A DNA stretch of 51,483 bases from Phocaeicola sp. (GCA_022764505.1 JALEQJ010000055.1:1-51483); one strand, 5' to 3'. Shown: positions 1-10,424, numbered from the stretch's first letter. The notes: generated by a model not told the origin, from the letters alone. Numbers and translations: made by a program.

Positions 1-52
1 AATCGGACAAAATTCACGCTCATACTATCATGATGCATAGTGTTCAAGCTCT

Positions 53-937
53 TTACTGCAATTGAGATTGCCATTGAGATTGCTTGCGGATTTTAGGTTC
101 TTTAGAAAAAGGACCACTACGTTCCAATTTCAAGGTAGAAATAGCTGCTGCAAACTTGCCGGCTTCTGTATAGCTTTTTCCTTTACTGCGCATATATAGA
201 TATCCTAAAACATAAGTATCTCCACAACCTGTAGTGTCTACCAGTTCTGTAGGAGGGTAGGCGGGTATCTCGTGAAACTCTCCATCTGCATAAATCAGAG
301 AGCCATGACTTCCCAATGTAAGCAAAACTTCTTTTACACCCCATTCTGCCAATATACGTGCTGCCTTGCGTGGAGAGGTTTCTCCTGTAAGTATTTCTGC
401 TTCGTGTTCATTTACTTTGAGGATATGTATATAGCGTAGTGCTTCACGCTTTTCTGTCCAGTCGCATGCTTTTACATCTGTACCTTGTACTTCTCTCAGA
501 TAACCTTGTGCATCTACAGAGAGTGTTCCTTTGGTAGATAGATATTGTATGAGTTCTATAGAAAAATCATCTGCCAAAAGACTTCCCAAATGGAAAAAGC
601 GTGCTTCTTCGTGACGTAGTTTGTCTATAGTGAAAGGGTCTGCCTTAGCCAAGACACGTTGTGTCCTATGGTCGGGATTATCTCCATAAATGTTTTCAAA
701 ATAAACGGTATGCTCACTGGGTATTACGTCTACCTGAATACCTTTTTCTCTTAATTCATCTACAGCTTCGTACTGTGCCGGAGATAAGGAAGTAATGAGT
801 TTATACTTCACACCTCCATCTAAATGAGAGAAAGCATGAGAAAAATAATAAGATGTTCCACCAGGCAGGTAGGTTGTCATTTGAGGAGTTACTATTTTAT
901 CGAGTGTGATGTGCCCTATACAGCAAATATCATTCAT
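53..937 (-). CDS. PfkB-family carbohydrate/nucleoside kinase
   Basis: A 294-residue kinase of the ribokinase/PfkB family, which phosphorylates a sugar or nucleoside hydroxyl with ATP in the cytoplasm. The N-terminus (CCIGHITLD, then LPGGTSYYF) matches the start and substrate-lid region of the family. The C-terminal signature reads DTTGCGDTY at residues 234-242, with D240 as the expected catalytic base. The usual form is DTxGAGD, so the second position of the anion hole carries Cys instead of Ala. The ATG at 937 is the only in-frame start that fits, and a TATCTTTG promoter box lies 29 bp upstream. It is a single gene, separated from the nqr operon by a strong hairpin. The substrate cannot be read from sequence; family membership is secure. 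Confidence 0.88.
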   Translation of the reverse strand: MNDICCIGHITLDKIVTPQMTTYLPGGTSYYFSHAFSHLDGGVKYKLITSLSPAQYEAVDELREKGIQVDVIPSEHTVYFENIYGDNPDHRTQRVLAKADPFTIDKLRHEEARFFHLGSLLADDFSIELIQYLSTKGTLSVDAQGYLREVQGTDVKACDWTEKREALRYIHILKVNEHEAEILTGETSPRKAARILAEWGVKEVLLTLGSHGSLIYADGEFHEIPAYPPTELVDTTGCGDTYVLGYLYMRSKGKSYTEAGKFAAAISTLKLERSGPFSKEPKIRKQSQWQSQLQ

Positions 938-965
938 GAAAGTCTATAATTATCTTTTTGAGCGA

Positions 966-973
966 CAAAGATA
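966..973 (-). promoter_or_regulatory. Bacteroidetes -7 promoter box for the PfkB gene
   Basis: CAAAGATA on the plus strand reads TATCTTTG on the minus strand, a perfect TAnnTTTG box 29 bp before the kinase ATG. No clear TTTG -33 element was seen at 19-21 bp. Confidence 0.6.
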
Positions 974-1183
974 TACATTAAAGCATTTGCTTTCTGATTT
1001 CTTTTTGTCCTATATTTCGCTTTTTATAGCCCTTTTAGACAATAGAAGGCTTAAAATAAAAACGCTTTTCTTTCTATATCCCAAATCTTCTGTCGCTTCT
1101 TTAAGTAACTTTTACGCGTGAATTCACAATGTAAAAATAAAACTTACAACAGCTTAAAATTTTATTAGTTCTGTGGATTGTTC

Positions 1184-1242
1184 TTACAATAAAGAAGAGG
1201 CTGTGGTAAAATATATTAACCACAGCCTCTTCTTTATTGTAA
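1184..1242 (-). terminator. Long perfect hairpin downstream of nqrF
   Basis: Two 24-base arms (1184-1207 and 1219-1242) are exact reverse complements around an 11-base AT-rich loop. It starts 20 bp after the nqrF stop. The GC-rich core (GAGGCTGTGGT) is followed on the minus strand by TTCTTTATTG, so the U-rich tract forms part of the outer stem. This is an intrinsic terminator for the nqr operon and by symmetry can also stop plus-strand transcription. The rest of the 938-1261 gap holds only the PfkB promoter and a 10-bp palindrome GTGAATTCAC at 1118-1127. Confidence 0.85.
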
Positions 1243-1261
1243 AAAGAAATACGCTTCTTTA

Positions 1262-2533
1262 TTATCCACCGAAATCGTCGAACATAATAGATTGTGGATC
1301 TACGCCCAAGCTGTCCAACATATTTTTCACTGCATTGGACATAGGACCGGGACCACACATATAGTATTCTATATCTTCCGGTGCTTCATGATTCTTCAGA
1401 TAAGTTTCATAAATCACTTGGTGTACAAATCCCGGAGTATATTTCACTCCTGCTGCATCTGCTGCAGGGTCTGGGCGGTCTAATGCCAAGTGGAACTTAA
1501 AGTTAGGGAAATCTTTTTCTATTTGTAAGAAGTCTTCCAAGTAGAATACTTCATTGAGCGCACGTGCTCCATAGAAATAGTGCATTTCTCTATCTGTAGT
1601 ATGGAGCGTCTTAGTCATATGCATAATTTGTGCGCGTAGTGGTGCCATACCGGCTCCACCACCTACCCATATCATTTCTTTCTTAGAGTCAAAGATTGGG
1701 TGGAAATCTCCATAAGGCCCACTCATAGTAACTTTATCTCCGGGTTTCAAGCTGAAGATATAAGAAGATGCGATACCGGGATTAACGTCCATAAAACCTG
1801 TTTGTGGTTTGGGTTTGAAAGGAGGAGTGGCAATACGCACGGTGAGCATAATACGATCTCCTTCTGCCGGATAGTTTGCCATAGAATAGGCACGTACAGT
1901 TTCTTCTGTATTGACACACTTCAAATCAAACAAACCAAATTGCTCCCAAGCTTTGGCGTAATCCTCGCCTATGAGAGATCTATCTATATCTTTACCGTAA
2001 TCTATAGAAAATTTAGGTATTTTGATTTGTGCATAAGAACCGGGTAAAAAGTCCATATGTTCTCCGGGAGGCAGTGCTACGATAAATTCTTTGATGAAAG
2101 TAGCGACATTCTTATTGGAAATTACTTCGCATTCCCATTCTTTCACACCCATAACAGATTCGTCTATCTTGATAGACATATCTCCCTTGATCTTCACTTG
2201 GCAGCCTAAACGCCAATTATCCTTTTGTTGTTTTCTGCTGAAGTGTGGTACTTCCGAAGGTAAAATTTCTCCACCTCCTTCTGTTACTTGGCACTTGCAC
2301 TGTCCACAAGAACCTTTTCCTCCACAAGCAGAAGACAGGTAGATATTGTTCACCGCCAAAGTATTGAGCAGTGTAGAACCGGATTCTACTTCTAAAGGAG
2401 TTTCATTGTTGATAGTCAGTTTTACGTTTCCAGATACAACTAAAAACTTCTTTGCAATAAGCAAGATAACCACCAATATCAAGATGATTACGAGGAATAC
2501 CCCAATACTTGCTAAAATAAAATTCATATCCAT
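1262..2533 (-). CDS. nqrF: Na+-translocating NADH:quinone reductase subunit F
   Basis: The NADH-oxidising entry subunit of the Na+-NQR sodium pump, 423 aa. One N-terminal membrane helix (about residues 5-28) anchors a cytoplasmic ferredoxin domain with the [2Fe-2S] ligands C70, C76, C79 and C111. A ferredoxin-reductase-like module follows: the FAD-binding RAYSMANYP motif, the NAD-binding GGGAGMAPLRAQI stretch, and the conserved CGPGPM and terminal FDDFGG. Electrons run from NADH via FAD to the [2Fe-2S] cluster and on to the membrane subunits. It is the last gene of the nqrABCDEF operon, 18 bp after nqrE, and is followed by a long terminator hairpin. All expected motifs are intact. Confidence 0.97.
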   Translation of the reverse strand: MDMNFILASIGVFLVIILILVVILLIAKKFLVVSGNVKLTINNETPLEVESGSTLLNTLAVNNIYLSSACGGKGSCGQCKCQVTEGGGEILPSEVPHFSRKQQKDNWRLGCQVKIKGDMSIKIDESVMGVKEWECEVISNKNVATFIKEFIVALPPGEHMDFLPGSYAQIKIPKFSIDYGKDIDRSLIGEDYAKAWEQFGLFDLKCVNTEETVRAYSMANYPAEGDRIMLTVRIATPPFKPKPQTGFMDVNPGIASSYIFSLKPGDKVTMSGPYGDFHPIFDSKKEMIWVGGGAGMAPLRAQIMHMTKTLHTTDREMHYFYGARALNEVFYLEDFLQIEKDFPNFKFHLALDRPDPAADAAGVKYTPGFVHQVIYETYLKNHEAPEDIEYYMCGPGPMSNAVKNMLDSLGVDPQSIMFDDFGG

Positions 2534-2551
2534 TGTAGTACTTCCTCCTTA

Positions 2552-3175
2552 TTATATATTCAAACCTGAGAAACACATAAATGCTATAGCCATCAAACCT
2601 ACTACGATGAATGTAATACCTAAGCCACGTAGTGGTTTGGGTACGTCTGAGTAAGCCATTTTTTCACGGATAGCAGCCAATCCCACTATAGCCAATAACC
2701 AACCAATACCGGAGCCTAACGCATAAGATATAGCGTCCATAACGCTACCTATGTATTTAGGATCGGAAGGAGCAAGGTTAATACGTTGTTGCATAAAGAG
2801 AGAACCTCCCATAATGGCACAGTTCACAGCTATAAGTGGTAAGAAAATACCCAATGAAGCGTAAAGCGAAGGGCTAAAACGTTCCACTGCCATTTCTACC
2901 AATTGTACGATACCTGCTATCACAGCAATAAAGAGGATAAAGCTCAAGAAGCTTAAATCCATACCTAAGATACCATCGGCACCCAAAACTTTGGTCTGTA
3001 ACAGATAGTTTACAGGGAGTGTTACTACCAGCACGAATATTACGGCTATACCCAATCCCATTGCTGTTTTTACATTCTTAGATACGGCAAGGTATGAACA
3101 CATACCGAGGAAGAATGCAAAAATCATATTGTCCACAAAAATCGAACGGACCAATAAACTAAAAAAGTGTTCCAT
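2552..3175 (-). CDS. nqrE: Na+-translocating NADH:quinone reductase subunit E
   Basis: A 207-residue integral membrane subunit with about six hydrophobic helices, homologous to NqrD in inverted topology. C26 and C119, within the half-helix segments GMCSYLA and AVNCAIMGG, correspond to the Cys pair that with those of NqrD holds the intramembrane Fe/FeS centre taking electrons from NqrF. Length and motifs are normal. It lies 20 bp downstream of nqrD and 18 bp upstream of nqrF. RnfA is a close paralogue, but the complete nqrA-F context settles the assignment. Confidence 0.96.
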   Translation of the reverse strand: MEHFFSLLVRSIFVDNMIFAFFLGMCSYLAVSKNVKTAMGLGIAVIFVLVVTLPVNYLLQTKVLGADGILGMDLSFLSFILFIAVIAGIVQLVEMAVERFSPSLYASLGIFLPLIAVNCAIMGGSLFMQQRINLAPSDPKYIGSVMDAISYALGSGIGWLLAIVGLAAIREKMAYSDVPKPLRGLGITFIVVGLMAIAFMCFSGLNI

Positions 3176-3195
3176 AATCGTCTGTCTGTTTTTGT

Positions 3196-3831
3196 TTAGT
3201 CTTCTTGTAATTCTTTATGCTTAGCACGTTGATACCAGATAAGGCAGGCTACTATGATCAGAGCCATAGGTGGCATAAGCATTAAACCATTATTCATATA
3301 TCCCATTTCTTTCAAAGCATCGTAGTTTAAGATATTGAAGCCAAACAAGCTACCCGAACCAAGGAGTTCACGGAAAAATGCCACAAGTACTAAAATTTTT
3401 GCATATCCTAATCCATTACCGATGCCGTCTAAGCAAGATTCCCAAGGTCCGTTGGACATAGCGAAAGCTTCCAAACGTCCCATCAAGATACAGTTGGTAA
3501 TGATAAGACCGATATACACAGATAACTGTACACTTACATCGTAAGCAAATGCTTTGAGAAGTTCACTCACGATGGTTACAAGCGCAGCTACTACTACGAG
3601 TTGCACGATGATACGAATACGATTGGGGATAGTCTTGCGTATCAATGAAATCACGACGTTTGAGAAAGCGGTAATGATGGTTACGGAAAGTCCCATCACT
3701 ACGGCTGGTTCCAACTTTGCTGTTACTGCCAACGCCGAACAGATACCCAACACCTGCACAGTAACAGGGTTGTTGATACCTATGGGCGAAGCCAAAACAT
3801 CTTTATTCTTTGCAGAAAATAATTGTCCCAT
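3196..3831 (-). CDS. nqrD: Na+-translocating NADH:quinone reductase subunit D
   Basis: A 211-residue membrane subunit with about six transmembrane helices. C31 (LGICSAL) and C114 (ITNCILMGR) are the conserved cysteines that pair with those of NqrE to bind the metal centre in the membrane. The short hydrophilic N-terminus ([13 protein letters not shown]) is the normal cytoplasmic start, so the ATG at 3831 is right. The gene lies 15 bp after nqrC. RnfE is the paralogous alternative and is excluded by operon composition. Confidence 0.96.
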   Translation of the reverse strand: MGQLFSAKNKDVLASPIGINNPVTVQVLGICSALAVTAKLEPAVVMGLSVTIITAFSNVVISLIRKTIPNRIRIIVQLVVVAALVTIVSELLKAFAYDVSVQLSVYIGLIITNCILMGRLEAFAMSNGPWESCLDGIGNGLGYAKILVLVAFFRELLGSGSLFGFNILNYDALKEMGYMNNGLMLMPPMALIIVACLIWYQRAKHKELQED

Positions 3832-3846
3832 ATTTATGTTTTCTTT

Positions 3847-4533
3847 TTATTGTTGAGAGATGAGGAATTGGTTGTAGCCACTCATACTTTGTTTAAGCAT
3901 AGCATCTACACCTTTTGAAGTAATGGTACTGCCGGAAATTCCGTCTACTTGATACGGCACATCTTCCGGTTGTACGCGTTTTTCTACTCCTATAGCGATA
4001 GAATCTCCTTTGAGTACTTTCTTGTTCTTGAAAGCAGATTGGAATTTTTCTCCAGCTATTTCTGCACCTAATCCCGGTGTTTCCGATGCGTGAGCGAAAT
4101 AAGTACCGTAAATAGTAGTCTTGTCATCGTTCAGAGCTACATATCCCCAGATAGAACCCCAAAGTCCTACACCATAAACAGGAATCACATATTTTGTAGT
4201 ACCGTCTACTTCGCAAACAAATAAGTGGTTGTTTTGGTTTTCTTTGTAATCTCTCTCAAAGTTGGTTACAAATCCTTTTGTATCATCGTAGGTTTGTAGG
4301 CTTCCATCTGCTTGTACCAACATATGTGCTTTGACTACTTTGTTATATTCGGCTTCTGCATCTGCGATACCTCTGATACCCAAAGAAGCAAGGATTTGTT
4401 TCTTGGTATCCAATTCTATGTTCTTGGTCTGTGTATCTCTCAATGAAGAATTCACAAATGCCAAGAGGAAAGCTACGATAACTACCATTACCGCGGCGTA
4501 GATAATTGTATATGAATTACTATTGGTATTCAT
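3847..4533 (-). CDS. nqrC: Na+-translocating NADH:quinone reductase subunit C
   Basis: A periplasmic flavoprotein subunit of 228 aa, anchored by one N-terminal helix (about residues 8-28). The C-terminal FMN-binding domain carries DGISGSTITS (198-207), in which T203 is the expected site of covalent FMN attachment through a phosphoester, a modification made by the flavin transferase ApbE. The stretch GLWGSIWGYVAL is the conserved FMN-domain core. It lies between nqrB (12 bp) and nqrD (15 bp). No apbE gene is present in this window, so the transferase must be elsewhere. Confidence 0.96.
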   Translation of the reverse strand: MNTNSNSYTIIYAAVMVVIVAFLLAFVNSSLRDTQTKNIELDTKKQILASLGIRGIADAEAEYNKVVKAHMLVQADGSLQTYDDTKGFVTNFERDYKENQNNHLFVCEVDGTTKYVIPVYGVGLWGSIWGYVALNDDKTTIYGTYFAHASETPGLGAEIAGEKFQSAFKNKKVLKGDSIAIGVEKRVQPEDVPYQVDGISGSTITSKGVDAMLKQSMSGYNQFLISQQ

Positions 4534-4545
4534 GGTCGTTTCGTT

Positions 4546-5727
4546 TTATTTAGATTGAGTACTAAGACGTTTTGCACGGCGTGAGATGTTGCTTTCTACT
4601 ACATAATAGTCTATGAGTGGTGCAAAGATGTTCATCAGCAATATAGCGAGCATCATACCTTCCGGATAACCGGGGTTGAGTACACGGATTACTATCGCCA
4701 TAAAACCGATGAGGAGGCCATAGATGTACTTACCTGTATTGGTACGTGCTGCTGTAACCGGGTCTGTAGCCATAAATACAGCACCAAAGGCAAAACCTCC
4801 TAAACAAAGATGTTGCCACCAAGGCATCTGTGCCATAGCATTGGCTTCTGATCCGAATGTATTGAAGAGACAGCCAGCTACAGCACCTCCTAATACAACT
4901 GTGAGCATAATACGCCAGCTTGCTACACCGGTCCATAAAAGAAGAATAGCTCCTATTCCTATAGCGATAAGACTGGTTTCTCCGATGGAACCGGGAATCA
5001 ATCCTGTTACCATATCCCACGAGAATTCAGGATAAGCACCGGTAGTACTGGTGGAGGCTTGCCCCAAAGCTGTAGCTGCTGTAAATCCATCTACATCTGC
5101 GCCCATACCTAAGATACTCTTGCCAGCTACCCATACTTGGTCTCCGGACATTTTAATAGGATAGGCAAAGAAAAGGAAGGCACGTGTAACGAGGGCAGGA
5201 TTGAAGATGTTCATTCCGGTACCACCGAATACTTCTTTACAGAAGATGACAGAGAAAGCGGTAGCTACAGCGAGCATCCACAATGGGCAGTCCACAGGTA
5301 CGATGAGGGGTATCAGCATACCGGAAACAAGGAATCCTTCTTGAATTTCCTCTTTTTTCCATTGCGCTACCATAAATTCTATACCCAAACCGACACCATA
5401 AGAAACAATGATTTTGGGCAATACAGCCAGGAATCCATACATAAAGAGTTCCATAAAGCTTCCTTCTATACCTGCTGCCTTGAAGTGTTGATAGCCTACA
5501 TTATACATACCAAAGAGTAAAGCCGGTATCAAGGCTATCACTACGATAGACATAATACGTTTACTATCTATAGCGTCGTGAATATGTGTTCCGAGTTTTC
5601 TTGATGTAGCATTGGGTACGTATAAGAACGTCTCAAATCCATCAAAGACAGAACGAAAAGCTTGTAGTTTACCTCCTTCTTCAAAGTGAGGTTTTATCTT
5701 GTCCAGATAATTTCTTAATGCTTTCAT
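4546..5727 (-). CDS. nqrB: Na+-translocating NADH:quinone reductase subunit B
   Basis: The large membrane subunit that forms the sodium path and binds riboflavin and a covalent FMN, 393 aa with about ten hydrophobic segments. The motif DGFTAAT (213-219) matches the flavin attachment consensus, with T219 the likely FMN-threonine. GTGMNIFNPALVTRAF (169-184) is the highly conserved NqrB/RnfD signature. The hydrophilic N-terminus with KALRNYLDKIKPHFE is typical, which supports the ATG at 5727. The gene lies 26 bp after nqrA. Confidence 0.97.
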   Translation of the reverse strand: MKALRNYLDKIKPHFEEGGKLQAFRSVFDGFETFLYVPNATSRKLGTHIHDAIDSKRIMSIVVIALIPALLFGMYNVGYQHFKAAGIEGSFMELFMYGFLAVLPKIIVSYGVGLGIEFMVAQWKKEEIQEGFLVSGMLIPLIVPVDCPLWMLAVATAFSVIFCKEVFGGTGMNIFNPALVTRAFLFFAYPIKMSGDQVWVAGKSILGMGADVDGFTAATALGQASTSTTGAYPEFSWDMVTGLIPGSIGETSLIAIGIGAILLLWTGVASWRIMLTVVLGGAVAGCLFNTFGSEANAMAQMPWWQHLCLGGFAFGAVFMATDPVTAARTNTGKYIYGLLIGFMAIVIRVLNPGYPEGMMLAILLMNIFAPLIDYYVVESNISRRAKRLSTQSK

Positions 5728-5753
5728 TTATATTATATGTAATAAGTTTTCGT

Positions 5754-7103
5754 TTAGCACATTTCTTTGCGAAGCATATCTAAGCCATTGCGCACGATGC
5801 GTTGCAGTTCCATCTTGGAAGAACAAACAAACTCGCAGAGTGCAAAGTCTTCCGGTGCTACTTCGTAAATACCAAGTTTCTCCATACGGTCTATATCTCC
5901 TGCTATAATCGCTTTGATGAGATATTCGCTCAATATGTCCATAGGCAATACATTGTCATACTCGGCAGACATAATCATATGTCTTTCTCCTCCTTTGATA
6001 CGAGCGTCCAGGGCATATTCTTTTTTACCAAGTAGCCAGCTAAAGTAAGAATGACTGGTACTGAACTGGTTCAAACGTGGCATAATCCAACCGAACATTT
6101 CGTGGTTATCATCTCCTTCCGGTATCACTGTAATTTGTCCGTGGAATGCACCGAGGAAGCCATCTGCATCTATTCTCTTTCCTGTGAGTGGGTTACCACT
6201 GATGTAACGAAGAGAAGTCTGCTTGTTTACTTGATTTTCCAATGCCGGAGTGATTTGTGCACCTGCTTTGAGTTTGCAGTAAGCCGGATTTTTTACTTCG
6301 GAACCTACTACAGCTACTAAACGTGTTTGATCTACTACTCCGGTAGCTACTACACGACCAATGAACAAGACTGTTTCCGCATTGAGTGTCCATACGGTTT
6401 CACCTTTATTTACCGGAGCGATATGATTGATTTGTACACCTGTGTTTCCTGCCGGGTGAGGACCATCAAATATATGCACAGTTACATTTTTTGCAGTGGT
6501 GAGTGCGGGAGAAGTTTGTTTTGCACTGATGCTGAGGTGTGTTGTTGCAATTTTGGAGAGTAGCGTTAAGCCTAATTGGAAATACTCTTCTTCTCCTTTC
6601 AACGCCAACTCAAAATCCGGTGCTAAGGGTGCACTGTCAAATCCTGTGATGAATATATCACGAGGTGCTATCGTAGGGTCTGCCACCACATCGTAAGGAC
6701 GTTGTTTGATGAAAGCGAAAAGTCCCGTTTTCAGTAGTAACTCTTTGGCTGTAGTAGCATTTAAGCTATCTACTTTGGTCATACCGAAGTCCACATTCGT
6801 TTGGTTGGCATCTGGTTTAATACTTATGTATAATACCTTTCTACGCTCACCACGTACCACAGCTGTAATGGTACCACTCACTGGAGAAACGATTTTTAGT
6901 TCAGGGTGATTCTTGTCTACAAACAAAACATCTCCACCCTTCACAGCTTCTTGTTCTTTCACCATTACCTTTGGAGTAATGCCGGTAAAGTCTTCTGGGA
7001 AAATAGCATACATTTCCGGTGTCTTTACATAAAGAACTTCGGGCTTAGCCTTTCCTTGCAGGTTGATGTCTAATCCCTTGCGAAGTTTAATTACAGTTGA
7101 CAT
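5754..7103 (-). CDS. nqrA: Na+-translocating NADH:quinone reductase subunit A
   Basis: The first gene of the pump operon, a 449-residue peripheral cytoplasmic subunit involved in ubiquinone/menaquinone binding. The N-terminus (KLRKGLDINLQGKA) and the barrel-sandwich segment around VSPVSGTITAVVRGERRKVLYI are characteristic of NqrA and of the related RnfC. NqrA lacks the RnfC iron-sulfur ligands, and none is seen here. A TATCTTTG promoter box lies about 40 bp upstream of the ATG. Together with nqrB-F it gives a complete six-subunit complex. Confidence 0.96.
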   Translation of the reverse strand: MSTVIKLRKGLDINLQGKAKPEVLYVKTPEMYAIFPEDFTGITPKVMVKEQEAVKGGDVLFVDKNHPELKIVSPVSGTITAVVRGERRKVLYISIKPDANQTNVDFGMTKVDSLNATTAKELLLKTGLFAFIKQRPYDVVADPTIAPRDIFITGFDSAPLAPDFELALKGEEEYFQLGLTLLSKIATTHLSISAKQTSPALTTAKNVTVHIFDGPHPAGNTGVQINHIAPVNKGETVWTLNAETVLFIGRVVATGVVDQTRLVAVVGSEVKNPAYCKLKAGAQITPALENQVNKQTSLRYISGNPLTGKRIDADGFLGAFHGQITVIPEGDDNHEMFGWIMPRLNQFSTSHSYFSWLLGKKEYALDARIKGGERHMIMSAEYDNVLPMDILSEYLIKAIIAGDIDRMEKLGIYEVAPEDFALCEFVCSSKMELQRIVRNGLDMLRKEMC

Positions 7104-7142
7104 ATCAATTTTTAGGTTTTTAGATTACTTTTTTAAGTCGGA

Positions 7143-7171
7143 CAAAGATAGAAAATAAAACATAAGGCAAA
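7143..7171 (-). promoter_or_regulatory. Promoter of the nqr operon
   Basis: On the minus strand TTTG (7171-7168), 17 bp, then TATCTTTG (7150-7143) gives a Bacteroidetes-type promoter 40 bp before nqrA. The spacer is slightly shorter than the usual 19-21 bp. Confidence 0.6.
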
Positions 7172-7313
7172 GACTAAAAAACACACATAATTACAGAAAG
7201 ATTTCTTTAATATACCTCGTGTAGCTTAATTGTAAGCGTGAAATGAGCATAACCGATGGAAAAAACTATGGAAAGGCTATCCCAATAAGTTTATTTTTAG
7301 TTCAAGACAGCCA

Positions 7314-7405
7314 AAGTTGTAGACTTTGGTGCAAGTTTATAAAAACCACGTGCAAGTTTACATAGACTTCAATGGAAGTTTACATAAACTTCGGTACGGA
7401 ATAGA
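7314..7405 (-). repeat. Leader-plus-22-bp-unit element, copy 1
   Basis: Read on the minus strand, the leader TCTATTCCGTAC (7405-7394) is followed by four diverged units of about 22 bp with the core AAGTTTATRTAAACTT. Plus-strand unit starts are near 7314, 7333, 7354 and 7376. A fifth, weaker unit may start at 7287. The copy lies between the divergent nqrA and leuS genes and is inverted relative to the copies at 14520 and 23177. The rest of the 7104-7578 gap holds the nqr and leuS promoters and nothing else recognised. Confidence 0.75.
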
Positions 7406-7551
7406 GATTGGAAGTAACCAGTATACACAACGTGTGTGAGCGAATACACTTTGCACTATAATATCCCACTCCTTTGTTAATAGAGGATTGTCGGTTGGAT
7501 TTTCTGCTAAAACTCCTCAATCAAAGTTCTTAAAAACTCAAAAACAAGCCT

Positions 7552-7559
7552 TATATTTG
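7552..7559 (+). promoter_or_regulatory. -7 promoter box of leuS
   Basis: TATATTTG matches TAnnTTTG and lies 19 bp before the leuS ATG, implying a very short 5' leader. No TTG was found at the -33 distance. Confidence 0.6.
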
Positions 7560-7578
7560 CACATTATATTAAATAGAT

Positions 7579-10413
7579 ATGGAATACAACTTTAGGTCAA
7601 TAGAAGAAAAATGGCAAAGCCGTTGGGTGGAACAATCTACTTACAAAGTAGTAGAAGATGCCTCAAAAAGAAAATTCTACATTCTCAATATGTTTCCTTA
7701 TCCTTCCGGAGCAGGATTGCACGTAGGACACCCATTGGGCTATATTGCCAGCGATATATATGCACGCTATAAACGTTTGCAGGGGTTTAATGTATTGAAC
7801 CCTATGGGCTATGATGCTTATGGCTTGCCGGCAGAACAATATGCAATTCAGACCGGACAGCACCCGGCGATTACCACCAAAGAGAATATTTCAAGATATA
7901 GAAACCAATTGGACAAAATAGGCTTCAGCTTTGACTGGAGTAGGGAAGTACGCACTTGTGAGCCGGATTACTATCATTGGACACAGTGGGCTTTTCAGAA
8001 AATGTTCCGTAGTTATTATTGTCTCAAAACAGCACAAGCACGTCCTATAGAAGAACTTGTGGCACACTTGGAAACAAAAGGTACAGCAGGTTTGCAAGTG
8101 GCGTGTGGAGAAGAACTGCATTTTACTGCAGAAGCGTGGAGAGAGAAGATAGAACGCGAGCAACAGGAAATTCTTATGAATTATCGCATAGCTTACCTCG
8201 GAGAAACTATGGTAAACTGGTGTCCTGCATTGGGAACCGTGCTTGCCAATGATGAGGTAATAGATGGAGTTTCCGAACGTGGGGGACACCCTGTAGTGCA
8301 AAAGAAGATGCGTCAATGGTGCTTGCGTGTATCTGCTTATGCACAACGTTTATTAGATGGTTTGGATACCATAGACTGGACAGAATCTATCAAAGAAACA
8401 CAGCGCAACTGGATAGGACGCTCGGAGGGAGCGGAAGTGCGCTTTCGTGTGAAAGACTCGGACGCAGAATTTACTATTTTTACTACTCGTGCAGATACTA
8501 TGTTCGGGGTTACCTTTATGGTTTTGGCTCCGGAAAGCGAATTGGTAGATATGCTGACCACACCTGCTCAGGCAACTGCTGTAGCTGAATACTTGGAACG
8601 TACCAAGAAACGTACAGAGCGTGAACGCATAGCAGACAGAAAGGTTTCCGGAGTGTTCTCCGGGTCTTATGCCATCAATCCGCTCACAGGAGATACCGTA
8701 CCAGTTTGGATCAGTGATTATGTATTGGCAGGCTATGGTACGGGAGCTATTATGGCAGTCCCGGCACATGACAGCAGAGATTATGCCTTCGCTCGTCATT
8801 TTGGTTTGCCTATTGTTCCTTTGGTAGAGGGTTGTGATGTAAGCGAAGAAAGTTTTGATGCCAAAGAAGGTGTCGTATGTAATTCTCCCAAAGCCGATGC
8901 TACACCTTATTGCGATTTGGTACTCAATGGACTCACCGTAAAAGAAGCCATCGCTCGTACCAAAGCCTATATAGAAGAAAAAGGTATAGGACGCGTGAAG
9001 GTGAATTATCGCCTGCGTGATGCTATTTTTAGTCGCCAGCGTTATTGGGGAGAACCTTTCCCGGTTTATTATAAAGAAGGTATGCCTTATATGATAGATG
9101 AGGACTGTCTGCCTTTGGAATTACCCGAAGTAGATAAATTTCTGCCTACGGAAACAGGAGAACCTCCATTGGGACACGCTACTTTATGGGCTTGGGACGA
9201 ACAAAACAAACAAATAGTAACCAATACAACTATTAATCATCAGACTATATTTCCTTTGGAACTCAATACTATGCCGGGATTTGCAGGTTCCAGTGCTTAT
9301 TTCTTGCGCTATATGAGTCCTAAAGATAGCGAACACCTTGTAGCACCTGCGGCTGTAGATTATTGGAAGTCTGTAGACCTTTATGTAGGAGGCTCGGAAC
9401 ACGCAACGGGACACCTTATCTATGCTCGTTTTTGGAATAAATTTTTGTTTGATATGGGCGTAGCTGTATCTGAAGAACCTTTCCAAAAATTGGTAAACCA
9501 AGGTATGATACAAGGGCGTAGTAATTTCGTATATCGTATCAAAGACACCAATACTTTTGTTTCTCTGGGTTTGAAAGACCAATACGAAGTAACTCCACTT
9601 CACGTAGATGTAAACATCGTATCCAATGATGTATTGGACGTGGAGGCTTTCAAAGCGTGGCGACCGGAATTTGCCAATGCAGAATTTGTTTTGGAGAATG
9701 GCAAGTATGTTTGTGGCTGGGCAGTAGAAAAGATGAGTAAATCTATGTACAACGTAGTAAATCCGGATGTTATTATAGAACGATATGGAGCGGATACACT
9801 ACGTATGTATGAAATGTTCTTAGGACCTGTAGAACAAAGCAAACCTTGGGATACCAATGGTATAGATGGTGTACATAGATTCTTGCGTAAGCTGTGGAGC
9901 TTATTCTATAATCGCGAAGGAGAATTCTTGCCACAAGCAGGAGAGGCTACAAAAGACGAACTGAAGTCTATCCATAAATTGATTAAGAAAGTAACCGGAG
10001 ATATAGAAAATTTCTCTTACAATACGTCTATCAGTGCTTTTATGATTTGCGTGAATGAACTTACCGCATTGAAATCTACCAATAAAGAAGTATTGGAACA
10101 CTTGGTAGTGCTGTTGGCACCTTTTGCTCCTCACGTGGCAGAAGAATTGTATGAGCAGTTGGGACATAGCACCACTGTCTGCGATGCTACTTGGCCCGTA
10201 TGCAATGAATCCTATTTGGTAGAAGATACCATCAATTATACCATTTCTTTCAATGGTAAAGCACGTTTTACATTGCCTTTTTCCGCAGATGCAGATAATG
10301 CTACCATAGAACAAACCGTATTGGCACACGAGTTAGCGCAGAAATGGATAGAAGGAAAAACTCCAAAGAAAATTATTATCGTACCTAAAAAAATAGTAAA
10401 TATCGTACTCTAA
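7579..10413 (+). CDS. leuS: Leucyl-tRNA synthetase
   Basis: A class I aminoacyl-tRNA synthetase charging tRNA-Leu in the cytoplasm, 944 aa. The HIGH motif appears as HVGH (48-51) within [16 protein letters not shown], and KMSKS spans 718-722. Between them lies the large CP1 editing domain, with the typical [12 protein letters not shown] segment. It is longer than the roughly 860 residues of E. coli LeuRS; the extra length appears as inserted sequence around 550-690, as in Bacteroidetes enzymes. It opens a plus-strand run with yitT (11 bp gap) and rdgB. Confidence 0.98.
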   Translation: MEYNFRSIEEKWQSRWVEQSTYKVVEDASKRKFYILNMFPYPSGAGLHVGHPLGYIASDIYARYKRLQGFNVLNPMGYDAYGLPAEQYAIQTGQHPAITTKENISRYRNQLDKIGFSFDWSREVRTCEPDYYHWTQWAFQKMFRSYYCLKTAQARPIEELVAHLETKGTAGLQVACGEELHFTAEAWREKIEREQQEILMNYRIAYLGETMVNWCPALGTVLANDEVIDGVSERGGHPVVQKKMRQWCLRVSAYAQRLLDGLDTIDWTESIKETQRNWIGRSEGAEVRFRVKDSDAEFTIFTTRADTMFGVTFMVLAPESELVDMLTTPAQATAVAEYLERTKKRTERERIADRKVSGVFSGSYAINPLTGDTVPVWISDYVLAGYGTGAIMAVPAHDSRDYAFARHFGLPIVPLVEGCDVSEESFDAKEGVVCNSPKADATPYCDLVLNGLTVKEAIARTKAYIEEKGIGRVKVNYRLRDAIFSRQRYWGEPFPVYYKEGMPYMIDEDCLPLELPEVDKFLPTETGEPPLGHATLWAWDEQNKQIVTNTTINHQTIFPLELNTMPGFAGSSAYFLRYMSPKDSEHLVAPAAVDYWKSVDLYVGGSEHATGHLIYARFWNKFLFDMGVAVSEEPFQKLVNQGMIQGRSNFVYRIKDTNTFVSLGLKDQYEVTPLHVDVNIVSNDVLDVEAFKAWRPEFANAEFVLENGKYVCGWAVEKMSKSMYNVVNPDVIIERYGADTLRMYEMFLGPVEQSKPWDTNGIDGVHRFLRKLWSLFYNREGEFLPQAGEATKDELKSIHKLIKKVTGDIENFSYNTSISAFMICVNELTALKSTNKEVLEHLVVLLAPFAPHVAEELYEQLGHSTTVCDATWPVCNESYLVEDTINYTISFNGKARFTLPFSADADNATIEQTVLAHELAQKWIEGKTPKKIIIVPKKIVNIVL

Positions 10414-10424
10414 ATTTCATCTCT

